DNA of 64,000 bases. Origin: Microbacterium sp. Lineage in GTDB: Bacteria > Actinomycetota > Actinomycetes > Actinomycetales > Microbacteriaceae. Made by a program: the position numbers and the translations under genes. Shown here one piece after another: positions 18,538-26,700 of this stretch (position 1 is the stretch's first letter; each line of letters opens with the position of its first letter). The stretch lies in NCBI GenBank assembly GCA_031277945.1, contig JAITLK010000001.1, forward strand, positions 279,217-343,216. The letters run 5' to 3'. Below the pieces are notes generated by a model, which worked only from the letters and a program-made list of their open reading frames with translations, was not told the origin of the DNA and did no database searches.

Positions 18538-18760
18538 GCGGGATGGGAACTTTCTCCGGCGCACCGGCCGGGCACGAGAAAGGCCCCGCAGATGCGGAGC
18601 CCCACCCAGCATGCCCACCACGCGCCCGAGCCCCGGTTGAGCGTCCCCGTTAAATCCAATGCGCAAGGCTGTCACTCACGTCCGAAACGCGAGAAAACTG
18701 CCAGAAACAACGCGAAACGGCCAAGAATCGGCGTGAGACAGCACCCAAACAGGCCGAAAG

Positions 18761-18784
18761 CCTCCAACTCTAAAGAGTTGGAGG
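18761..18784. terminator. Hairpin next to the tRNA-Ala scar
   Basis: A perfect 10-bp inverted repeat (CCTCCAACTC / GAGTTGGAGG) with a 4-base loop is followed by CTTT on the plus strand. Its place just past the 3' end of the tRNA-Ala fragment mirrors the hairpins beside both tRNA-Pro copies, so it probably was a tRNA terminator. Confidence 0.7.
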
Positions 18785-18795
18785 CTTTCCATGGG

Positions 18796-18837
18796 TGGAC
18801 CTAAGGGGAGTCGAACCCCTGACCTTCTCACTGCGAG
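18796..18837 (-). pseudogene. 3' half of tRNA-Ala(CGC), probable fossil attachment site
   Basis: Read leftward, the segment gives the end of an anticodon loop consistent with CGC, a TGAGA stem strand, an AGGTC variable loop, a T-arm AGGGG-TTCGACT-CCCCT with all five pairs, an acceptor strand TAGGTCC and discriminator A. The U at position 70 is the tRNA-Ala identity mark (G3:U70). Upstream of the anticodon loop the sequence does not pair to make a stem or D-arm, so the 5' half is absent. A cut in the anticodon loop with the 3' half retained is what tRNA-targeting integrases leave behind. No other copy is seen in this window. Confidence 0.75.
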
Positions 18838-19018
18838 CACGGCCTGCCAAGCTCACCGCCCATCGCTACCTGGCACCACTCGCCAGTCATCAGCCTCGCT
18901 CGTCCCGAGCGGCGGACCGTGGGCCCTTCACCGCTTCCATCAGAGCCTTGGGATGGCGGCCCGCACCTGTCGTTAAGGGCATGAACAAGACTCGCCCGAT
19001 GATCTAAGGAGAAGCAAC

Positions 19019-19285
19019 ATGCGTTTCGACAATGATGAGGCCCGGCTCCACACGGTGCGAGGATTCGCGTATCTCCTCGAGGACCGCGATCGCTGGGCGG
19101 ACTTCCTCACCGCAGCCGCACAGGAGGCCCCTGCGCTCTGGAGCTTCCTGAAGTTCGCGGCGGAGGCGTACGACCGGTTCTGGGAGAGCTTCAATAGCGC
19201 AGACGAGTTCACGCCTGAGCAGATCGTCGCCGAGTTGCAGGCAGTGCTCACTCATATGGCGAGTCTTGAGCGTTCCGAGCAGTGA
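19019..19285 (+). CDS. Small island protein of unknown function
   Basis: This 88-residue frame has an ATG preceded by AAGGAGAAG at ideal spacing, strong support for a real gene. The product is acidic and helix-rich with many aromatic residues (FLTAAAQEAPALWSFLKFAAEAYDRFWESF), no membrane helix and no motif I know. It lies between the tRNA-Ala scar and the convergent integrase gene, with 68 bases between their ends. Small acidic proteins near integrases may be anti-restriction, regulatory or toxin-neutralising, but nothing here decides this. Confidence 0.65.
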   Translation: MRFDNDEARLHTVRGFAYLLEDRDRWADFLTAAAQEAPALWSFLKFAAEAYDRFWESFNSADEFTPEQIVAELQAVLTHMASLERSEQ

Positions 19286-19353
19286 CATCCGACCCTCCGG
19301 CCAATCTCCCCTATGGGGTTCTCCGCTCTGAGCACCGCGGTGGAGAGCGGTCC

Positions 19354-20535
19354 TCACTCTTCCTTCAAGAAGACGCGATCCAGCATCACCGCGGTCGCCG
19401 GATTCACCATCTCGTTGCGGCGGATATAGTGCTGGATTGTGATCTTCGGATCAGTGTGCCCGAGTAGCTCGGCAGCAAGTTCCACGCCACCCTGGTCATT
19501 GATCGCGGTCGCAACGGTCCGACGGAACATGTGCGGGGTGACGCCGGTGATACCTGCGAGGTCGAGCACGTGCCGGAGCTGACGGCGCACGTTGTTGGTC
19601 GTCAGCGGAGTTCCTTCGCGGCTACAGAACAGCAGCGCGTCCAGCGATGAATTCTCCAGCCGTGTCATCCGGCGCCTCACAGCTTCTGCGGTAAAAGACG
19701 GGATCGCGACGGTGCGCCGAGACTTCGCGGTCTTCGGATGGTCCTGTCGCATCGTCGGCTCACCACGGTGGCTGACGATGGTCCCATTGATCCGAATCGA
19801 CGGCGTCGCGCTCGTGATGTCGACGTCGCGGCGACGGATGGCGAGCACCTCTCCGATGCGTGCCGAGGTGCCGAGCATGACCTCGATGATCGCGCTGAGT
19901 TGCCCGTCCGGGCGCGGCCCCGACGCAGAGTTCCCCGTCTCCCAGTAAGCGATCGCGGCGCGGATCGCGTTCACCTCGGCAGGTGTCAGCGCGTTCGGTG
20001 TCGAGGCGGGACGGCGGAGCCGCGAGACGTGGTCCATCGGGTTGCGTGGCAGTACTTCGTGCCGGACGGCGAGGCCGAGCGCGAGACGCAGGACCACGCG
20101 GGCCTGCTTGGCACGGTTGTAGCTCTGCTTCGCGAGCTGCTTGAGGAAGTGGTCGCAGCGGGCGACGCCGATCTCTCGCAAGGTGAGGTTCCCGAAGGCG
20201 GGCATGACGAGGGTCTGCATGTTCCGCTCATACAGCTCCAGCGTGCGCTTGGAGAGCCGGTCTTCCAGCTCCAGGTCTTCGAGCCAGTACGCGACCAGGT
20301 CCGGGAACGGGCTGTCCGGCGTGAGCGCCGAGGAGGACGGCTGGAAGAGGCTCCGGTCGGCGAGCTTCGCCTTCAACGCCCGCTCCGCGGACTTCCGCGT
20401 ATCCCCGGTCGCTTGGACGAGCCGCGTCTTCCCGTCCCAGTCGCGGTAGCGGGCGCGCGCGACAACACGACCGTTGGGACTCGCAAGGTAGCCGATCTCC
20501 CCGAAGGTCCCGATGGTCAAACGCTCTCGGCTCAT
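19354..20535 (-). CDS. int: Tyrosine site-specific integrase
   Basis: A 393-residue phage-type integrase. An arm-binding N-terminal domain (about 1-70) is followed by a SAM-like core-binding domain (75-175) and the catalytic domain, in which the active residues are visible: R226 (SARIGEVL), K271, HMFRRT with H335 and R338, H360 (LLGHTDPK) and the nucleophile Y370 (IQHY). It lies 426 bases from the intact tRNA-Pro and points away from it. With the flanking 38-bp repeats this identifies it as the enzyme that inserts and excises the island at the tRNA-Pro 3' end. It is 4 bases downstream of the excisionase-like gene and surely co-transcribed with it. Confidence 0.96.
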   Translation of the reverse strand: MSRERLTIGTFGEIGYLASPNGRVVARARYRDWDGKTRLVQATGDTRKSAERALKAKLADRSLFQPSSSALTPDSPFPDLVAYWLEDLELEDRLSKRTLELYERNMQTLVMPAFGNLTLREIGVARCDHFLKQLAKQSYNRAKQARVVLRLALGLAVRHEVLPRNPMDHVSRLRRPASTPNALTPAEVNAIRAAIAYWETGNSASGPRPDGQLSAIIEVMLGTSARIGEVLAIRRRDVDITSATPSIRINGTIVSHRGEPTMRQDHPKTAKSRRTVAIPSFTAEAVRRRMTRLENSSLDALLFCSREGTPLTTNNVRRQLRHVLDLAGITGVTPHMFRRTVATAINDQGGVELAAELLGHTDPKITIQHYIRRNEMVNPATAVMLDRVFLKEE

Positions 20536-20539
20536 CGGG

Positions 20540-20779
20540 TCACCGCCCGTCCGCCAGCGCGGGCGGCTCGGGGTCGCGTTGCTGCTCGATCCAGGTCCGC
20601 ACGTCCGAGAGCGCGAACTTCAGATGCTTGCCGAAGCGGTACGCGCGCGGACCGAGGCCGCGGGTGCGCCAGTCGTAGACCGTCGATACGGGAACGCCCA
20701 GGTAGGAGGCGAGCTCGCCGACGTCGAGCAGCGGCTCCAAGCCCCAGGGGGTGCTGGCCGGGCTGTGTTCGGTGTCCAT
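20540..20779 (-). CDS. Excisionase-like helix-turn-helix protein
   Basis: A MerR/AlpA-type winged helix is plain: LLDVGELASYLGVPVSTVYD, then WRTRGLGPRAYRFGKHLKF and LSDVRTWIEQQ. Such proteins bind element ends and steer the integrase toward excision, and often repress their own operon. The frame could begin at a GTG at 20809 (89 residues); I use the ATG at 20779 (79 residues), which lies inside a TTCGGT-N6-ACCGAA inverted repeat that may be an autoregulatory operator. The stop is 4 bases before the integrase ATG. Confidence 0.85.
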   Translation of the reverse strand: MDTEHSPASTPWGLEPLLDVGELASYLGVPVSTVYDWRTRGLGPRAYRFGKHLKFALSDVRTWIEQQRDPEPPALADGR

Positions 20780-20785
20780 ACCGAA
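20768..20785. promoter_or_regulatory. Inverted repeat over the excisionase start codon
   Basis: TTCGGT, six bases, ACCGAA: a perfect 6-bp dyad that overlaps the chosen ATG. With the stronger dyad at 20815-20839 it makes a plausible operator pair for control of the xis-int operon. This is inferred from symmetry and position only. Confidence 0.4.
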
Positions 20786-20814
20786 CAGGTGCGTCCTGCT
20801 CCCACCCACGAATC

Positions 20815-20839
20815 GGGAGCGACCGGCACGGTCGCTCCC
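20815..20839. promoter_or_regulatory. 10-bp inverted repeat upstream of the excisionase gene
   Basis: GGGAGCGACC and GGTCGCTCCC are separated by 5 bases, about 35 bases upstream of the excisionase start, without a T-run on the minus strand. It may be an operator or a site for the recombination proteins rather than a terminator. Confidence 0.4.
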
Positions 20840-20924
20840 CTACCGGAGCGCGGCGGCCCGAGCGGGCCGCGAGGGCGTCAAAGTGATGGGTTTTCGATGA
20901 CCGGATCACATCTCACCAACTAAA

Positions 20925-20956
20925 AGGTCCCGGAAACCCTTGAGTTTCCGGGACCT
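20925..20956 (-). terminator. Terminator of tRNA-Pro, brought in by the island
   Basis: A 13-bp perfect inverted repeat (AGGTCCCGGAAAC / GTTTCCGGGACCT) with a 6-base loop, followed on the minus strand by TTTT. It is 6 bases past the tRNA 3' end. Its sequence differs from the hairpin at 4631-4661, so the integrated element replaced the original terminator with its own. Confidence 0.8.
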
Positions 20957-20957
20957 C

Positions 20958-21035
<78 letters not shown>

Positions 21036-21148
21036 TTGTTCAGTTTTCTCACCTCCGCGGAGGCAACTCATTCATCCTACCCGGTCCGGACGGCAGTCGC
21101 GAACCGGGGCAGTCGCGCGTGTCGGAGGGGCGGCGTAGGGTGCAGATC

Positions 21149-21742
21149 ATGGCGAACATCACGATCGAACCGGCAAGCGCGGAGCGATTCGCGGACGTGC
21201 AACATGCCATCACCGGAGGCGGGGATGGACCGAGCTGCCAGTGCCAGTGGTGGACCATGCCGAATGCGGAGTTTCGCGGCACAACCCGCGCCGACAAGGA
21301 AGTCCGCTTCGAGGAGGAGCTTGGGGCGCCGGTCTCCCCCGGGCTCATCGCTTACGTCGACAATGTACCAGCAGGGTGGGTGCGGGTCGGACCGCGGACT
21401 CTGCAGGCGCGCATCGCTCGCACGCGGCTCGTCACGTCCGCGAGCGCCGAGCCGCTCGACGATCCGACGGTCTGGGCGGTCACCTGCTTCGTCATCCGTC
21501 GCGACCACCGCGGGATCGGACTGGCGCACCTCCTGCTGGACGCCGCCGTCGAGTACGCACGCGACCACGGCGCCCGCGTGATCGAGGGATATCCGGTGGA
21601 CACAGCGGAGGTGAAGCGCTCCGCCAACGAACTCTTCCACGGCACGCTCGCGATGTTCGAGGAGAGCGGTTTCTCGGTCTCCAGCCGCCCGTCGAACGGA
21701 CGCGCGGTGATGACCTTGTCGTTCCCAGTCGCCGCCGGATGA
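21149..21742 (+). CDS. GNAT family N-acetyltransferase
   Basis: The frame extends upstream into the tRNA; the ATG at 21149 follows a purine-rich GGAGGGGCGGCG and gives 197 residues. The acetyl-CoA binding motif A is visible as VTCFVIRRDHRGIGLAHLLL followed by a helix and GARVIEGYPVD. The N-terminus has a CQCQWW motif found in a subgroup of actinobacterial GNAT proteins. It would transfer an acetyl group to an amine substrate that cannot be named. It is the first chromosomal gene right of the island. Confidence 0.85.
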   Translation: MANITIEPASAERFADVQHAITGGGDGPSCQCQWWTMPNAEFRGTTRADKEVRFEEELGAPVSPGLIAYVDNVPAGWVRVGPRTLQARIARTRLVTSASAEPLDDPTVWAVTCFVIRRDHRGIGLAHLLLDAAVEYARDHGARVIEGYPVDTAEVKRSANELFHGTLAMFEESGFSVSSRPSNGRAVMTLSFPVAAG

Positions 21743-21783
21743 CGACCCTACGATGAGGGGACATCCACAACGAGGAGGTCACC

Positions 21784-22716
21784 GTGGACAGCCGCTCCCC
21801 CGACGCCGAGCAGACTGACGAGCAGCAGACCCCGGACGCAGCCGGCGAAAGCACGCCAGTCGAAGCGAGCACGGACACGGAAGCGCCTGATGACGCCGCT
21901 GTAGAAGGCGGCGCGGCCGCCCTCGCGCACGACGGCGAGGCCTCGCAAGCGGGCCACACCGCAACGGACGCGAGATCTCCCGTCGCGCTGCAGCACCACT
22001 CCGCGCCCAGCACAGCGAAGCGCCGAGCATCCCCGCGCTCGGACACCACCCGGCGAGTCCCCCGCTGGGCGTTCCTCCCCTTCATCACGCTCTCCGCCGT
22101 CCATGTGGTCGCCCTCGCCTTCCACAACGACGCGCTCGCCGCGCCGACGAAGCTCGGGCTCATGCCCCTGCTTGCGTTCGCTGTGCTCGTCGGCGCCAGA
22201 GGACTCCGCGCCACCGCACCCATCGCCCTCTTGCTCACCGCGATCCTCTTCTCCTGGCTCGGCGATGGCGCGGGCACCTTCGTCCCGTTCCTCCCGACGC
22301 TGCCGATGATGCTGGCGTTCTTCGGCATCGCGCACCTCGCCTACATCGCCCTCTTCTGGCGTCACCTGCGCGTACGGAAGTTCCCGCTCGCAGCCGCACT
22401 TCTCATCGTGTGGTGGGCGGCGATGGTCATCGTGGTCGCGCCAGCCGCGAAGGAGCTCGCCGTCGCGATCGCCGCCTACGGCGTCGTGCTGGGGCTCACC
22501 GCCGCGTTCGCCACACGATGCTCGCCGATGGTGCTGGTCGGGGCGCTGTTCTTCCTCGCATCTGACACGATCCTCGCGTTCATGCTGTTTCTACCGGACC
22601 TCACCCCGCCGATCACCGACGCGGCCGTCATGTTCACCTACACGCTCGGGCAGGGCCTCATCGCGGCGGGTGCCCTCGCCACGCTCCGCCGCCGACAGAA
22701 TGAGACCGCCGCGTGA
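21784..22716 (+). CDS. YhhN-family membrane protein (lysoplasmalogenase-like)
   Basis: The GTG start has GAGGAGG upstream. The first ~95 of 310 residues are a low-complexity acidic, Ala/Thr/Ser-rich cytoplasmic tail. About eight membrane helices follow (100-300). The YhhN signatures are present: FSWLGDGAG in one helix and FFLASDTILAF in a later one, whose Asp residues are the likely active site. Characterised members hydrolyse the vinyl-ether bond of lysoplasmalogens; whether this member does is unknown. The long tail is unusual for the family. The gene overlaps the next by 4 bases. Confidence 0.85.
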   Translation: MDSRSPDAEQTDEQQTPDAAGESTPVEASTDTEAPDDAAVEGGAAALAHDGEASQAGHTATDARSPVALQHHSAPSTAKRRASPRSDTTRRVPRWAFLPFITLSAVHVVALAFHNDALAAPTKLGLMPLLAFAVLVGARGLRATAPIALLLTAILFSWLGDGAGTFVPFLPTLPMMLAFFGIAHLAYIALFWRHLRVRKFPLAAALLIVWWAAMVIVVAPAAKELAVAIAAYGVVLGLTAAFATRCSPMVLVGALFFLASDTILAFMLFLPDLTPPITDAAVMFTYTLGQGLIAAGALATLRRRQNETAA

Positions 22717-23102
22717 GCGACAGCGCACGCGTCGACAGCTGGCTATGGGCCGTCCGCGTCTACAAGACCCGCTCCGCCGCAACGGCGGGGTGCCGCGCGG
22801 GACACGTCCGCGTCAACGGCGAACGTGCCAAAGCAGCGCAACCGGTGCGGATCGGTGACGAGATCCGCATCCGCATCGAAGGATTCGACCGGATTCTCGC
22901 GGTCCGCCAGCTCATCACGAAACGCGTCGGCGCACCGCTCGCGGCCCTCGCGGCGGAAGACCGCACGCCTCCGCGCCCCAGCGCGAGCGAGCTCGGCGTC
23001 TTCGCGAAGCGCGACCGCGGCGCGGGACGACCCACGAAACGCGAGCGCCGCGACATCGACCGGCTGCGCGGTCGAGACCTCGACGGTTACGACGACGAGT
23101 AG
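22713..23102 (+). CDS. S4-domain RNA-binding protein, HslR-like
   Basis: 129 residues beginning at a GTG within a 4-base overlap (GTGA) with the preceding gene. Residues 5-60 form an S4 domain: RVDSWLWAVRVYKTRSAATAG, then CRAGHVRVNGERAKAAQPVRIGDEI. The C-terminal half is basic and charged (GRPTKRERRDIDRLRG), as in the Hsp15/HslR family, which binds 50S subunits carrying stalled nascent chains. The exact role is inferred from that family. Confidence 0.9.
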   Translation: MSDSARVDSWLWAVRVYKTRSAATAGCRAGHVRVNGERAKAAQPVRIGDEIRIRIEGFDRILAVRQLITKRVGAPLAALAAEDRTPPRPSASELGVFAKRDRGAGRPTKRERRDIDRLRGRDLDGYDDE

Positions 23103-23318
23103 GGCTCGGGAGAAGCCTGGCCGGGCAAACAGACACGTCATCTGCTCCGGCAGACATGCATCGGTCGGCTCACCCCAAGAACCTCGAGAGGTTGCGCCGC
23201 TCGGTGATTCGCACGCTCCGCGTCGGTCGACCACCCGTAACGCCGCTCGCGGTCGACGCCAACTGGCCGCGAAGTGTGCCAATGACGAGACAGGACTCCG
23301 CGGTGACGCTCCTGCCGC

Positions 23319-24221
23319 CTACTCCCCCAGCAGCTCCGTAATCCAGTGCGCGCCACGCGGCGTCGCGCCCAGCGCCGACACCCGATTCTGCAACTCACGA
23401 TCACTCGTCACCACGGTCACCCGCGGAGCGAGATCCTCCTCGTGACCGGCGAGCGCAACGGCCGCGACGATGGCCTCGTCGCCCAGCCCATCGGCACGCA
23501 TCACGGTGATGCCGTCCACATCCTCCGCGGCACGGGCCTCGCCTTCGAGCACCGCGACGATCCACGGGAACCACCGCACGTTCGGCTCGCCGAAGCGATC
23601 ACCCGCGATGCCGTCGGACGCGAGCCGGGCCAGCCGCTCCAGCACACGGGCCGATGCTCCGGCGCGGTCCTTCCACCAACCGTTCGGGACGGAACCGACG
23701 ACATTCGCGACATCGACCACGATCACCGGACGCAGATCCAGCAGCCGACGAAGCTCGGGCCAAGCGGCGCCGAAACCAGGATGCAGCGGAAGGTCCTCGA
23801 CCTCATCCAGCCGCACCCAGCGCAGTTCGAGGCTCTCGGGATCCGAGATCTCGGGGACGAAAGGCTCCTCGACCGTCGCGACCAGCGTGGTGTACTGCCA
23901 GATGTCCAGATCCAGCACGCGCGTCAGGAGCGGGCGGACGGCCCCGGGCGGCACGGCGGCCTCTTCCTCGGACTCTCGCAGCGCGCCCGTGACAGCATCT
24001 TCACCCTGGTGCAGGGCACCACCGGGGATTCCCCAGGTGCCGCCGAAGTGACTCCACTCGACACGCTTCTGCAGCAGCACACCACGCACCTCGTCGACCG
24101 CCAGCAGACCGGCCGCACCGAAGGCGCCCCAGTACTTCGTGCCGTCCTCGGCGATCACCCACGCATCGCCCGGATCACGCGGCCCCTGCGGTCGACGCGG
24201 TTCACCGGGAGTAGGGGGCAC
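23319..24221 (-). CDS. NUDIX hydrolase fused to a NYN/PIN-like domain
   Basis: The frame opens at 24293; the GTG at 24221 has GGAAGG eight bases upstream and gives 300 residues. The NUDIX box is visible as GGALHQGEDAVTGALRESEEEA. From about residue 165 a second domain begins PVIVVDVANVVGS and ends VTVVTSDRELQNRVSALGA, the first and last acidic strands of a NYN/PIN-like RNase fold. A nucleotide-cleaning enzyme joined to a possible RNase suggests a role in RNA or NAD-cap metabolism, but this is inference. Its end converges on the S4 gene across 216 bases in which I see nothing. Confidence 0.82.
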   Translation of the reverse strand: MPPTPGEPRRPQGPRDPGDAWVIAEDGTKYWGAFGAAGLLAVDEVRGVLLQKRVEWSHFGGTWGIPGGALHQGEDAVTGALRESEEEAAVPPGAVRPLLTRVLDLDIWQYTTLVATVEEPFVPEISDPESLELRWVRLDEVEDLPLHPGFGAAWPELRRLLDLRPVIVVDVANVVGSVPNGWWKDRAGASARVLERLARLASDGIAGDRFGEPNVRWFPWIVAVLEGEARAAEDVDGITVMRADGLGDEAIVAAVALAGHEEDLAPRVTVVTSDRELQNRVSALGATPRGAHWITELLGE

Positions 24222-24466
24222 GATCGTCACCCTTCCAGACTCCCACACCCCACGAGGGGTGGGACCGTGAATACCCCGCGCGTTGCGCCCCATGACGCGC
24301 GCGGACGACGGTCAGGGCCCGGTGAAGCACCGAGTCCGTCCCGCGGAGCGTGGGTTAAGAAGGGAAGGGTGCGGCATCACCGAGAATGCCGCGACCGAAT
24401 GTCCGTGATCGACAACGTCACGCGCCAGGCTCAGCGTCCGACCCGAACACCTTCCCCGCAAACACA

Positions 24467-24494
24467 GAACCGCCCCGGTCCCCCGGGGCGGTTC
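24467..24494 (-). terminator. Terminator of the parA-der gene run
   Basis: A 12-bp perfect inverted repeat (GAACCGCCCCGG / CCGGGGCGGTTC) with a 4-base loop, 9 bases past the der stop. It would end leftward transcription of the der block. Confidence 0.8.
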
Positions 24495-24503
24495 CGTACC
24501 AAC

Positions 24504-26006
24504 TCAGCGCTGGCGGCGTTCGCGCACGCGCATGTTGATGACGATGGGCGAGCCCTCGAAGCCGTACAGCTCGCGAAGGCGGCGCTGGATGTAGCGGCGG
24601 TAACCGGGGTCCAGGAAGCCCGTCGTGAAGAGCACGAATGTCGGCGGACGCGTGGCCACCTGCGTACCGAAGAGGATGCGCGGCTGCTTGCCGCCACGCA
24701 GCGGGTGCGGGTGCTCGGCCACGAGCTCCGACAGGAACGCGTTGAACTTTCCGGTCGGGATGCGGGTGTCCCAGGAGTCCAGCGCCAGCTCCAGCGCGGG
24801 AACCAGCTTCTCCAGGTGACGACCGGTACGGGCCGAGATGTTCACGCGCGGAGCCCAGGCGACGTGCGCCAGGTCCTGCTCGATCTCGCGCTCCAGGTAG
24901 CGGCGACGCTCGTCGTCCAGGAGGTCCCACTTGTTGTAGGCCAGCACCAGGGCGCGACCAGACTCCAGCACCAGGTCGATGATGCGGACGTCCTGCTCGC
25001 TGATCGGCTCGGAGACGTCGAGGACGACCACCGCGACCTCCGCCTTCTCCAGCGCGGCGGAGGTGCGAAGCGAGGCGTAGAAGTCGGCGCCCTGCGACAG
25101 GTGGACGCGGCGGCGGATACCGGCGGTGTCGACGAAGCGCCACAGCTTGCCGCCGAGCTCGACGATCTCATCCACCGGGTCACGCGTGGTACCGGCGAGG
25201 TCGTTGACGACGACGCGCTCTTCGCCGGCCGCCTTGTTCAGCAGCGACGACTTGCCCACGTTGGGGCGGCCGAGGATCGCGACACGACGCGGGCCGCCGA
25301 TCTCCTGCTTGGCGACCGCGGACACCTCCGGAAGCTTCTCCATGACCTCGTCGAGCAAGTCGGCGACGCCACGACCGTGGATGGCCGACACCGGGTGCGG
25401 CTCCCCCAGACCGAGGTTCCAGAGCACCGCGGCTTCGGGCTCCTGACGCGCATCGTCGATCTTGTTCGCAACGAGGAACACCGGCTTGCCGGACTTGCGG
25501 AGCAGCTTCACGACGTGCTCGTCGGTGGACGTGGCGCCCACCATCGCGTCGACCACGAACAGCACCAGGTCGGCGAGGTCGATGGCGATCTCCGCCTGCG
25601 CGGCGACCGACGCATCGATACCGCGGGCATCCGGCTCCCACCCGCCGGTGTCCACCAGCGAGAAACGACGCCCCAGCCACTCGGCCTTGTACGTGACGCG
25701 GTCACGGGTGACACCGGGGGTGTCCTCCACGACGGCCTCGCGACGGCCGAGGATGCGGTTCACGAGCGCGGACTTGCCCACGTTCGGACGGCCCACGATG
25801 GCGACCACCGGCAGCGCCGGCGAGTACTCCATCCCGTTCTCGTCGACGAAGACGGTCTGCAGCAGCGCCGCATCCTCCTCGTCGAGGTCGTACTCCTCGA
25901 GGCTGGAGCGCAGTGTGGCTGCGCGCGCCTCGATGAGCTCCTCGTCCATGCTCGCGAGCTTCTCCTCGAGCTGGTCGGGCCCGCCTTCATATTCTTCAGT
26001 CGACAT
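24504..26006 (-). CDS. der: GTPase Der (ribosome biogenesis)
   Basis: An essential double GTPase needed for 50S subunit maturation. The ATG at 26006 gives 500 residues; the longer frame is antisense-like within cmk. Two tandem G domains are seen, each with a GRPNVGKS P-loop: [16 protein letters not shown] near residue 67 and [15 protein letters not shown] near residue 240, with [20 protein letters not shown] and NKWD motifs. A KH-like C-terminal domain ends with Arg-rich residues. The acidic extension before the first G domain is typical of actinobacterial Der. It overlaps the end of cmk by 11 bases. Confidence 0.97.
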   Translation of the reverse strand: MSTEEYEGGPDQLEEKLASMDEELIEARAATLRSSLEEYDLDEEDAALLQTVFVDENGMEYSPALPVVAIVGRPNVGKSALVNRILGRREAVVEDTPGVTRDRVTYKAEWLGRRFSLVDTGGWEPDARGIDASVAAQAEIAIDLADLVLFVVDAMVGATSTDEHVVKLLRKSGKPVFLVANKIDDARQEPEAAVLWNLGLGEPHPVSAIHGRGVADLLDEVMEKLPEVSAVAKQEIGGPRRVAILGRPNVGKSSLLNKAAGEERVVVNDLAGTTRDPVDEIVELGGKLWRFVDTAGIRRRVHLSQGADFYASLRTSAALEKAEVAVVVLDVSEPISEQDVRIIDLVLESGRALVLAYNKWDLLDDERRRYLEREIEQDLAHVAWAPRVNISARTGRHLEKLVPALELALDSWDTRIPTGKFNAFLSELVAEHPHPLRGGKQPRILFGTQVATRPPTFVLFTTGFLDPGYRRYIQRRLRELYGFEGSPIVINMRVRERRQR

Positions 26007-26700
26007 ATGTCTCTCCGCTCCTGCGGTCCACCACGGAAAGCACCGCGGCGATGGTCTGTTCGAAGTCGAGGTCGCTGGAATCGACCACCTCGACACCGGG
26101 AGCCGCCTCGAAGAAGTCCACGACGGCAGCATCCGACGCGTCCCGCTTGTGCAGGGCGGCGGCCACCGAAGCGGCATCCTCGCCCACCAGCTCCTTGCTC
26201 CGGCGCGCGGCGCGCACCTCGGGCGACGCCGTGAGGAGAATCCTCACCGGCGCATCGGGCGCGACCACCGTGGTGATGTCGCGCCCCTCGATCGTCACGG
26301 CCGTGCGCCCGGACGATGCCACGATGTCGTGGAACATCGCGTTCAGATATGTGCGGACCTCGGGGATCCGTGCCACGCCGCTCACAGCCGCGGAGACCCG
26401 CGGCTCACGGATGGCGGCAGTGACATCGGCGCCCTCCACGACCACCCGGCGCACGTCCGGGTCGAGGCCGATCACCGGCGCGAAGCCGTCAGCGGCGGCG
26501 AGCACGGCCGACGCATCGTCGGTGTCGCCACCGCGTTCCAGGACGAGCCAGGCCAGCGCGCGGTACGCGGCACCCGTGTCGAGGTACCCATATCCGCGAC
26601 GCCGGGCGATCTCCTTGGAGACGCTCGACTTTCCGGATCCGGCGGGTCCGTCGATCGCGATGATGAACGGTCCGGCCGTGCCTGTCATGTCCTCAGTCAT
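25996..26700 (-). CDS. cmk: (d)CMP kinase
   Basis: Phosphorylates CMP and dCMP with ATP in pyrimidine nucleotide salvage and synthesis. The 234 residues show the P-loop [15 protein letters not shown] (14-28), [13 protein letters not shown] for nucleotide monophosphate binding, EGRDITTVV and the lid arginines in [11 protein letters not shown]. Its ATG overlaps the tyrA stop (ATGACTGA), and it overlaps der by 11 bases. The order tyrA-cmk-der is a common actinobacterial operon. Confidence 0.96.
   Translation of the reverse strand: MTEDMTGTAGPFIIAIDGPAGSGKSSVSKEIARRRGYGYLDTGAAYRALAWLVLERGGDTDDASAVLAAADGFAPVIGLDPDVRRVVVEGADVTAAIREPRVSAAVSGVARIPEVRTYLNAMFHDIVASSGRTAVTIEGRDITTVVAPDAPVRILLTASPEVRAARRSKELVGEDAASVAAALHKRDASDAAVVDFFEAAPGVEVVDSSDLDFEQTIAAVLSVVDRRSGETYVD

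Larger units (their letters stand above)
18538..19018. other. Intergenic stretch with terminator and tRNA-Ala scar
   Basis: About 480 bases lie between the divergent serine recombinase and the small gene at 19019. They hold the recombinase leader, a strong hairpin (18761-18784), and a 42-base 3' half of tRNA-Ala (18796-18837). Nothing gene-like is seen from 18840 to 19000. Confidence 0.55.

Noticed and set aside
23346-26234. 962-codon open frame on the plus strand
   Set aside because: It runs antisense to the NUDIX-NYN and der genes, both with clear family motifs; such long shadows are expected in high-GC DNA and the residues look random.
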